DNA from: an uncultured Mollicutes bacterium
GTDB taxonomy: Bacteria > Bacillota_I > Bacilli_A > Acholeplasmatales > Anaeroplasmataceae
DNA length: 12,295 nucleotides
Assembly (NCBI GenBank): GCA_900540705.1
Contig: UQGR01000046.1
Span: forward strand, 1-12,295
Direction: 5' to 3'
In this document: piece after piece, positions 7,401 through 12,295 of the stretch
How positions within the stretch are numbered: the first letter of the stretch is position 1
How the letters are laid out: each line of letters starts with the position of its first letter
The notes under the pieces: model-generated
The model's input: only the letters and a program-made list of their open reading frames with translations
Told to the model about the DNA's origin: nothing
Databases searched by the model: none
Program-made: the position numbers and the translations under genes

Positions 7401-8231
7401 CTACTCCACTTCATGAAACTTCAAGGATATATCCAAAGACTTTACGGAGTGGGTCAACGCACCAACAGATATAAAATCCACGCCAAGCTCTGATACCTCT
7501 TCAATTCTTTCTAAGCACATATTTCCAGAAGCCTCAAGCTGCTTGCGATTATGGTTCCGTCTAACGCATTCTGCCATAACCTCATTTGACATATTATCAA
7601 GCATAATGATATCACAATCTGTGTTTAATGCATCCTCAAACTGAGGAAGAGTTTCCACCTCTACCTCAATTTTTACGCCACTGGTTTTCTCTTTTGCTAA
7701 AGCGACAGCCTTAGAGATGGAACCTACTGCGTCAATGTGATTATCCTTAATCATAACCATGTCAGACAGACAATAGCGGTGGTTAGTTCCACCTCCATCA
7801 GCCACAGCCTGCTTCTCTAAAATTCTTAGATTTGGGGTTGTTTTTCTTGTATCTAAAATTTTACACTTTCCTCTGAGCTTTTCAACATATCTTCCTGTAG
7901 TCGTTGCAATACCACTCATCCTCTGTAAAAGATTTAAAGAGACACGCTCTGCCTTTAATATCGTTTTTGTATCTCCATTTACAGTTCCAATCACCTGACG
8001 ATTAGAAACATGGTCACCATCCTTTACAGTAAAGCTAAGAGTATACTGACCTCCCACCTGCTTAAAAACCTGTTCTACTACGGATACACCCGAAATTATC
8101 CCTTCCTCTTTCATGATAAAGTAGGCCTTAGATTGATGTCCATCTGGTATTAAATTGTCCGTAGTGATATCTCCACTAGGCATATCCTCTCGTAATGCAT
8201 TCTGTATAATATTCACAATTTCTTCCTTCAT
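7401..8231 (-). CDS. nadC: Nicotinate-nucleotide pyrophosphorylase (carboxylating)
   Basis: NadC (quinolinate phosphoribosyltransferase) converts quinolinate and PRPP to nicotinate mononucleotide, CO2 and pyrophosphate. The 276 residues show the family motifs: REDMPSGDITTDNLIP near the N-terminus, RVSLNLLQRMSGIATTT, the PRPP/quinolinate-binding DTRKTTPNLRILEKQAV, GGGTNHR, MIKDNHI, KIEVEVETL, IIMLDNMS, and the C-terminal LEASGNM and ISVGALTHS. The frame is open from a TTG at 8255 inside the end of nadB, but that codon lacks a ribosome binding site. The ATG at 8231 has AGGTGA five bases upstream and gives the usual length, so it is preferred. The gap to the nadB stop is then eight bases, consistent with a tightly coupled operon. 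Confidence 0.95.
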   Translation of the reverse strand: MKEEIVNIIQNALREDMPSGDITTDNLIPDGHQSKAYFIMKEEGIISGVSVVEQVFKQVGGQYTLSFTVKDGDHVSNRQVIGTVNGDTKTILKAERVSLNLLQRMSGIATTTGRYVEKLRGKCKILDTRKTTPNLRILEKQAVADGGGTNHRYCLSDMVMIKDNHIDAVGSISKAVALAKEKTSGVKIEVEVETLPQFEDALNTDCDIIMLDNMSNEVMAECVRRNHNRKQLEASGNMCLERIEEVSELGVDFISVGALTHSVKSLDISLKFHEVE

Positions 8232-8239
8232 TGTTTCAC

Positions 8240-9748
8240 CTAGTTCAATCGGCAATGACAGCCAATGGATTCCTTTCTTTCTAATGCTTGATCAATGATT
8301 AGTAACGCGACAGTTACCATATTAATCGTTTCATAATAATATCTAGAAAATACATTAATTTTCTTTAAATTATTGTAATGACGAGTTAGCAATTTTTTTG
8401 CCAGCAACAAATCCTCTTCCTTGCGAACAATGAAGACATATTTGCTCATAACATCTCGAATTTCAACTCGGATATCCTTAAAATTATATTTCTTATGAGT
8501 AAATACCATATCTGGTAAGACAACATCAATTTTACCAAAGCTATCCTTCGTTTGATTGATTTCCTCAGCAACTCTTCCTCCAAACACAATACATTCCAAT
8601 AAGGAATTGGAGGCTAAACGGTTCGCACCATGTACGCCAGTGTTTGCACATTCTCCAATCGCGTATAGGTTTTCCATACTTGTATGACCATAAGCATCTG
8701 TGTCAATACCACCACATAGAAAATGCTCTACAGGGGCCACGGGAATATAGTCCTTAGAAATATCAATACCATATTCTAAACAATGCTGATAGATGGTTGG
8801 AAATCTCTTAATCAAGTAATCCTTAGATTTATGAGTAATATCTAGATAAACATGATCAGACCAAGTATCAAACATTTCTCGGTGAATTGCCTGAGAAACG
8901 ACATCTCTTGGGGCAAGCTCCATACGTTCTTTATCATATTTTTCCATGAAGCGTGTTCCCTCAATATTTCTAAGAATTCCACCTTCTCCACGAACAGCCT
9001 CGCTAATCAAAAAGGTCTTACCAATTTGATCCTCTACATAAAAGCCAGTTGGGTGAAACTGGACAAATTCCATATTTTTAATCCTTACACCTGCCCGATG
9101 TGCCATTGCAATACCATCGCCACAGGCAATCTTTTCATTGGTAGATTTTTTGTAAATTCCTCCAATGCCACCTGTTGCTAAAATGATTTTATTTGCCAGA
9201 ACATAAACCTCTTCATTCTGTTGGTTGATTACAATCACACCAAGCGCCTTATTATCATTATGAAGAAGCTCTATGGCCATTTCATCCTCATAAACATCAA
9301 TATTCTTATGCTGAGCAAGTGTAGTTCGCAAGTCATGCATCATATGCGCACCTGTATCATCACCACCTGCATGAAGAATCCGTCGACTACGATGCCCTCC
9401 CTCTAATGTCGTAACTAGACTTCCATCCTCATTTGTATCAAACTGTACGCCTATTTCCAGAAGTCTTTTAATATTCTTTCCAGCCTCTTCTACAAGAGCT
9501 CTTGTCGCAACTGGATCATTGATATAGGATCCAGCACGCAAGGTATCCTCATAGTGTTCCTGTATCTTCTTTTCATCCCAGTTTACCTCAGCAGCGATTC
9601 CCCCCTGAGCTAAATTGGAAGACCCTCGTTCAATCGCATCCTTTACAAACAAGCCGACATGGAGGCTTTCATCTAGATTTAAGGCAGTATAGATTCCTGC
9701 TAGTCCTCCACCTAATATTACGACATCAAATTGCTTAATTTCTTTCAT
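8240..9748 (-). CDS. nadB: L-aspartate oxidase
   Basis: NadB is a flavoprotein that oxidises L-aspartate to iminoaspartate, the substrate of NadA; in anaerobes fumarate can be the electron acceptor. The 502-residue product belongs to the succinate dehydrogenase/fumarate reductase flavoprotein family. It shows FAD-binding VVILGGGLAGIYTALNL (9-25), SSNLAQGGIAA (43-53) and HRSRRILHAGGDDTG (119-133). Further motifs are EFVQFHPTGFY, EAVRGEGGILRN, RDVVSQAIHRE, HFLCGGIDTD (342-351), the FAD-contacting GECANTGVHGANRLASNSLL (365-384) and the helical C-terminal domain ending ESIGCHCRLN. It is slightly shorter than enterobacterial NadB but complete. AAGGA lies 13 bases before the start, longer than usual; a competing out-of-frame ATG at 9755 has better spacing. 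It is the first gene of the nad operon, behind the promoter at 9779-9807. Confidence 0.95.
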   Translation of the reverse strand: MKEIKQFDVVILGGGLAGIYTALNLDESLHVGLFVKDAIERGSSNLAQGGIAAEVNWDEKKIQEHYEDTLRAGSYINDPVATRALVEEAGKNIKRLLEIGVQFDTNEDGSLVTTLEGGHRSRRILHAGGDDTGAHMMHDLRTTLAQHKNIDVYEDEMAIELLHNDNKALGVIVINQQNEEVYVLANKIILATGGIGGIYKKSTNEKIACGDGIAMAHRAGVRIKNMEFVQFHPTGFYVEDQIGKTFLISEAVRGEGGILRNIEGTRFMEKYDKERMELAPRDVVSQAIHREMFDTWSDHVYLDITHKSKDYLIKRFPTIYQHCLEYGIDISKDYIPVAPVEHFLCGGIDTDAYGHTSMENLYAIGECANTGVHGANRLASNSLLECIVFGGRVAEEINQTKDSFGKIDVVLPDMVFTHKKYNFKDIRVEIRDVMSKYVFIVRKEEDLLLAKKLLTRHYNNLKKINVFSRYYYETINMVTVALLIIDQALERKESIGCHCRLN

Positions 9749-9778
9749 ATTGCATCACTATTCCTTATCAGCCTTTCA

Positions 9779-9807
9779 ATTATACCATAAACTGACCAAT
9801 TAGTAAA
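9779..9807 (-). promoter_or_regulatory. Promoter of the nadB-nadC-nadA operon
   Basis: On the minus strand TATAAT (9779-9784) is preceded by TGG, forming an extended -10, and by TTTACT (9802-9807) at a 17-base spacing. The predicted transcript starts about 25 bases before nadB. The spacer holds an imperfect palindrome, ACTAATTGGTCAGT, that could be part of an operator. No NAD-responsive regulator site can be assigned with certainty. Confidence 0.6.
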
Positions 9808-9811
9808 ATCA

Positions 9812-9823
9812 TAAAGCGCTTTA
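9812..9823. promoter_or_regulatory. 12-bp perfect palindrome upstream of the nadB promoter
   Basis: TAAAGCGCTTTA is a perfect palindrome located four bases upstream of the -35 element of the nad promoter and ten bases after the stop of the acetyltransferase gene. It could be a repressor or activator site for the nad operon, or part of a weak terminator for the upstream genes. Position is the only evidence. Confidence 0.3.
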
Positions 9824-9832
9824 GTTAAGAAG

Positions 9833-10327
9833 CTATTTCGCCAGTTTTTGGATTTCCTGCTCCTCTAGCCGGTGCACCACCCAGTAGTCTAAACGTTTTG
9901 CCCCTAAAGACTTATAAAATTTAAGACTAGGCTCATTCCAATCTAGGCAGACCCAGTCGATTCTCTTACAATTTTCCTTTAAGGCAATCTGCCCAAGAAC
10001 CTTAAAAAAAGCAGAGCCTATTCCCAGATGTCTGTATTCCTTTAAGATAAATAAGTCCTCTAAATAAAGATTTGCATCCCCAACAAAGGTAGAATAATTA
10101 AAAAAGTACAGCATATAGCCAACAATCCTCTGATTATACTTTGCTAAAACCACAAAAGCTCTCTTTTTCTCAAACAAGGAGACTCTAAGGCTTTCCTCAG
10201 TGGCCGTTACCTCATTAAGCATTTTTTCATAGATTGCTATCTCTTTAATTAAGCCTAAAATATCTGCAACATTCTCTATGGTTGCGTCAAAAAGCTCTAG
10301 ACCTTTGACAGTTGTTTCATACTTCAT
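9833..10327 (-). CDS. GNAT acetyltransferase, spermidine/diamine N-acetyltransferase-like
   Basis: The 164-residue product is a single GNAT domain that transfers acetyl from acetyl-CoA to an amine. Its motifs follow the spermidine/spermine N1-acetyltransferase (SSAT) and thialysine acetyltransferase group closely. These are LIKEIAIYE (26-34), GYMLYFFNYSTFVG (70-83), YLEDLFI (88-94), the acetyl-CoA pyrophosphate loop YRHLGIGS (98-105), and DWNEPSLKFYKSLGA (129-143) with the general-acid tyrosine Y138. A polyamine or lysine-like substrate is therefore likely, though not proven. The ATG overlaps the stop of the Smr-like gene as ATGA, indicating translational coupling. It is the last gene of this minus-strand run before the nad promoter. 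The GNAT assignment is firm; the substrate is inference. Confidence 0.88.
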   Translation of the reverse strand: MKYETTVKGLELFDATIENVADILGLIKEIAIYEKMLNEVTATEESLRVSLFEKKRAFVVLAKYNQRIVGYMLYFFNYSTFVGDANLYLEDLFILKEYRHLGIGSAFFKVLGQIALKENCKRIDWVCLDWNEPSLKFYKSLGAKRLDYWVVHRLEEQEIQKLAK

Positions 10328-10653
10328 AAAATCACAATTACCTCTCCTGGATTTTTTCTTTTGAAACAGGCTTCATCAATCCACTCTCTACCACACAGAG
10401 TTTGATATTTAGGGTTGAAGATATCCAGCTCAGACCCTAAAATATACCCCTTAATCTGCTTGTGGTTGGCTAGCCTTTCTAGCTCAAGAAGGACAGCAGT
10501 TTTAATTTTATGGGTGCCACCTGTACTTCCATAGCCTACAATCAAGCATACTGCCTTTTCTTTAGACCTTCTGGCTAAGATGAACGCCTGTTTAAGATTA
10601 TATAGGGCTGTATCTACCGTTTCTCCCTTACAGTGTAAATCAGCAGTATACAT
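10324..10653 (-). CDS. Smr-domain-like small protein
   Basis: The 109-residue product resembles an Smr domain, found at the C-terminus of MutS2 and as stand-alone proteins with DNA- or RNA-nicking activity. It has the N-terminal ADLHCKGETVDTALYNL (4-20), matching the D-L-H-G-x-T-x-x-E-A-L pattern with Cys in place of the first Gly. A later segment, IVGYGSTGGTHKIKTAV (38-54), occupies the place of the usual H-G-x-G-x-G-x-L-R loop but has Gly-Tyr instead of His-Gly. The C-terminus (NPGEVIVIL) also fits. The altered loop histidine means nuclease activity is uncertain. GGAG lies seven bases before the ATG, which shares a base with the preceding stop (TAATG); the downstream acetyltransferase overlaps as ATGA. 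The three genes therefore form one coupled unit. I am moderately sure of the family and do not know the role. Confidence 0.68.
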   Translation of the reverse strand: MYTADLHCKGETVDTALYNLKQAFILARRSKEKAVCLIVGYGSTGGTHKIKTAVLLELERLANHKQIKGYILGSELDIFNPKYQTLCGREWIDEACFKRKNPGEVIVIL

Positions 10654-11963
10654 TACATTTCTCCATAATGTAAGAACTCAGAAGAATTCTCCTGGCTCTC
10701 TTTCACAGATACATAGACAAGCTGGTCCTCTTCAATCCCTTTTAGGTGAAGAACCTCAATCACTTGACAGACCATAGCTCTCGCAGAATTCGGAATCAAT
10801 AGGGAAGATCCCTTTGCTGTGTAGGTCACACCCTCAAATTTATCAAAGGAGGAAGAGTGCTCTTCTCCAAAATGCTCAGCAATCGCCTTTTGGTGTTTAG
10901 TCAAAACGGATACACCGATTTCCTGTCCTTCTTTAATCTGTCTACCTGTATCACTTTGAGACCCAATAAGACAGACAAGCTTATCATAATCTACCTGCAT
11001 TGCCCAGGCACAGGTCATCCCATACTTCCTTCCATCCTTCTGATATGCTGTCAGAGCTTCTATACTGTATCTGCCAAGCTGCTCTGTATCCACATCACAG
11101 GTAACAGAGATTACTCCCTTTTCCACTGCTGTAAGAATATCTTCGGAACTGTAATATCCTATGATTGTAACCTTTCCTGCAAGATTAAAGTCCAGCACTG
11201 CCTGACGTGCACATTCTGTAGTCTCTTCATCCATACACACAAGAATATCGGGTACTTTATCTCTCTGCTGAAAAATATCTGTTACCGCTTCTTCTGTCTC
11301 AAAGGTTCCGGTTAAGCGAAGATTTTTTCCTGTTATCTGGATATTTTGCAAAGAGCCTGCCTTTGCCTGGGCTGCATTGCTGATCTGTGTATATATCTGG
11401 CTCTGGTTCATATCATCAATATTTTTCTTCAACAGAATAAGAATACTTTCCGTATCCTCAGTCACATATTCCGCTACCTTTTCGCCATAGACACTTCCAA
11501 GCTGATAATCACTGACACCCACGAAACTCTGACGCTTACTGTGAACTGCATCTCCCATTACAGTGACAACCGGAATTCCTTTCTGAACAGCCTCATTTAT
11601 CTTCGCTTCCAGTCCCTGCTCCCCACTGTATTGCAGGATGATCCCGTCTGAATTTGAAGCAATACTCATATTCATATAATCAAGCTTACTGTAATCGCTC
11701 TCTCTTCCACTGCCTCTCAGTTCAAGAATTGCATCATTCTTCTGCGCCCATTCCTGTGCACAATCATAAACCGCTTGCCAGAAAGAAGAATTCGGACTGT
11801 CTACGATCATATCGTATTTATATTTACACATCACCTCATTCTTCTCTTCCAGACTGCTCCCCCTGGACAGTCCCTCACAATAAGACTCTCCTATCATATA
11901 AAAAAGCACTAAAATTCCTGCCAGTGCAAAGAAAACCAGCAGTTTTGTCCGTTTCTTTTTCAT
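10653..11963 (-). CDS. Chimera: anchored sugar-binding protein fused to partial flavin reductase
   Basis: The preferred start is the ATG at 11963, six bases after ACGGAG, giving 436 residues; an open frame extends to 12071 without such a site. Residues 8-25 form an uncleaved-looking membrane anchor after MKKKRTK. Residues about 48-305 resemble a type-1 periplasmic sugar-binding domain (Peripla_BP_4/LacI-like): DSPNSSFWQAVYDCA, SDGIILQYSG, GIPVVTVMGDA, FVGVSDYQLG, PDILVCMDEET and VTIIGYYSSEDIL. After LGRYSIEALTAYQ the sequence switches to a flavin-reductase-like FMN-binding split barrel: DGRKYGMTCAWAMQVDYDKL, IGVSVLTKHQ, DKFEGVTY, and the terminal EFLHYGEM. That family normally has another 20 or so residues before KYGMTCAW, absent here. 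The chimera is in frame and would place a normally cytoplasmic flavin domain outside the cell. It may be a deletion fusion, a non-functional relic or an assembly join. Confidence 0.78.
   Translation of the reverse strand: MKKKRTKLLVFFALAGILVLFYMIGESYCEGLSRGSSLEEKNEVMCKYKYDMIVDSPNSSFWQAVYDCAQEWAQKNDAILELRGSGRESDYSKLDYMNMSIASNSDGIILQYSGEQGLEAKINEAVQKGIPVVTVMGDAVHSKRQSFVGVSDYQLGSVYGEKVAEYVTEDTESILILLKKNIDDMNQSQIYTQISNAAQAKAGSLQNIQITGKNLRLTGTFETEEAVTDIFQQRDKVPDILVCMDEETTECARQAVLDFNLAGKVTIIGYYSSEDILTAVEKGVISVTCDVDTEQLGRYSIEALTAYQKDGRKYGMTCAWAMQVDYDKLVCLIGSQSDTGRQIKEGQEIGVSVLTKHQKAIAEHFGEEHSSSFDKFEGVTYTAKGSSLLIPNSARAMVCQVIEVLHLKGIEEDQLVYVSVKESQENSSEFLHYGEM
11025..11050 (-). other. Apparent fusion junction inside the chimeric gene
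   Basis: The codons for TAYQKDGRKY lie here. To the right (upstream on the minus strand) the protein is sugar-binding-like. To the left it is flavin-reductase-like. The Lys-Asp-Gly-Arg tract could belong to either parent, so the breakpoint is placed to within about 25 bases by protein similarity, not by a visible repeat. Confidence 0.6.
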
Positions 11964-12005
11964 CTCAATCTCCGTAAATTCTTTCTTCGATATTTTGCAG
12001 AATCT

Positions 12006-12011
12006 ATTATA
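12006..12011 (-). promoter_or_regulatory. Candidate -10 element for the chimeric gene
   Basis: A perfect TATAAT on the minus strand lies about 43 bases before the ATG at 11963 and would start a leader of roughly 36 bases. No good -35 is visible at 16-18 bases. After the fusion this promoter would also drive the Smr-like and acetyltransferase genes. Confidence 0.4.
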
Positions 12012-12087
12012 CAATAAATCGGTATGAATTGCTTTCTTTTTTTCATATACTGTAATGATTACATCTGCCACCTGCTGTCTCTTTCAT

Positions 12088-12126
12088 TCTGACACAGATA
12101 TTCACACCCTGTGTTCCGGAGTCAGA
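12088..12126. repeat. Nested inverted repeat in the divergent intergenic region
   Basis: TCTGAC (12088-12093) pairs with GTCAGA (12121-12126). The overlapping ACACAG (12092-12097) pairs with CTGTGT (12109-12114). A smaller ACAC/GTGT pair lies around 12103-12114. The cluster is just upstream of the ribosome binding site of the plus-strand gene. It may be an operator or a leader hairpin; no regulator is identified. Confidence 0.35.
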
Positions 12127-12154
12127 GGGATATTTTTATGAGGAGTATCTTTGC

Positions 12155-12295
12155 ATGAAGCGGACTTTAATATTTTTTGAAATATTATGCATGATTTTTT
12201 TTCTGCTCTTTTCTTCTGTTTACAGACGCACACAGTTCCTTACTTCACTGGCAGGTCCCGGTATGCTTTCCCTTGTAAAACAGGCATCTGCAAAA
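12155..12295 (+). CDS. Membrane-anchored or exported protein, N-terminal fragment
   Basis: The only convincing plus-strand gene begins at an ATG nine bases after AGGAG (12141-12145) and runs off the window with 47 codons. It opens MKRTLIFFEI and has a hydrophobic segment at about residues 5-22 followed by YRRTQFLTSLAGPGMLSL, so it is a signal peptide or membrane anchor. It is divergent from the sugar-binding half of the chimeric gene, 191 bases away. In related bacteria such neighbours are often sensor kinases or further sugar-binding components, but nothing here decides this. The visible part carries no diagnostic domain. Confidence 0.7.
   Translation, partial: MKRTLIFFEILCMIFFLLFSSVYRRTQFLTSLAGPGMLSLVKQASAK

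Noticed and set aside
8232..8255. TTG start of nadC inside the end of nadB
   Set aside because: There is no ribosome binding site before the TTG. The ATG at 8231 has AGGTGA at suitable spacing and gives the usual length.
10857..11977. Several plus-strand frames of 100-150 codons opposite the sugar-binding and flavin-reductase parts
   Set aside because: They mirror the coding minus strand, have no ribosome binding sites and show no protein-family pattern.
11964..12071. 36-codon extension of the sugar-binding frame
   Set aside because: It would put a charged, non-hydrophobic stretch before the membrane anchor and spans the candidate -10. The ATG at 11963 has a good ribosome binding site.

Overview
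The window reads as chromosome of an AT-rich, low-GC anaerobic Firmicute, most likely a Clostridia/Lachnospiraceae-type organism. This rests on the codon choice, the AGGAG-type ribosome binding sites, the NAD and RNA-modification proteins, and the secreted PPC-domain protein. No species can be named from sequence alone. All complete genes lie on the minus strand. One truncated gene enters the right edge on the plus strand.

Left part (1-3508): a 773-residue exported protein with two PPC-like beta domains (27-2348) sits behind a long AT-rich leader. The leader carries two tiny reading frames with good ribosome binding sites. Upstream lies about 1.1 kb without an intact gene. It contains the decayed remains of a sigma-70 region-4-like regulator, broken by a stop and several frameshifts, of the kind carried by integrative elements. 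A near-perfect 23-bp inverted repeat separates it from the next operon.

Middle (3509-9832): an rRNA uracil-C5 methyltransferase (rlmD type) and an ABC-F ATPase form a translation-related pair. Behind a hairpin terminator lies nadB-nadC-nadA, the complete aspartate-to-nicotinate-mononucleotide route: aspartate oxidase makes iminoaspartate, NadA condenses it with dihydroxyacetone phosphate to quinolinate, and NadC converts quinolinate to NaMN. The nad genes are tightly packed and start from a recognisable promoter next to a 12-bp palindrome.

Right part (9833-12295): a spermidine/diamine-type GNAT acetyltransferase and an Smr-like protein are coupled by stop/start overlaps to an unusual upstream gene. 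That gene is an apparent in-frame chimera. Its first ~305 residues are a membrane-anchored extracytoplasmic sugar-binding protein and its last ~128 residues are a flavin-reductase-like FMN-binding domain lacking its own N-terminus. The junction is near 11040. A divergent plus-strand gene, cut by the window end, starts at 12155 with a hydrophobic N-terminal anchor and may belong with the sugar-binding half.

The two most notable observations are the chimeric gene and the decayed sigma-like gene with its flanking inverted repeat. I found no CRISPR array, tRNA, rRNA or intact transposase.
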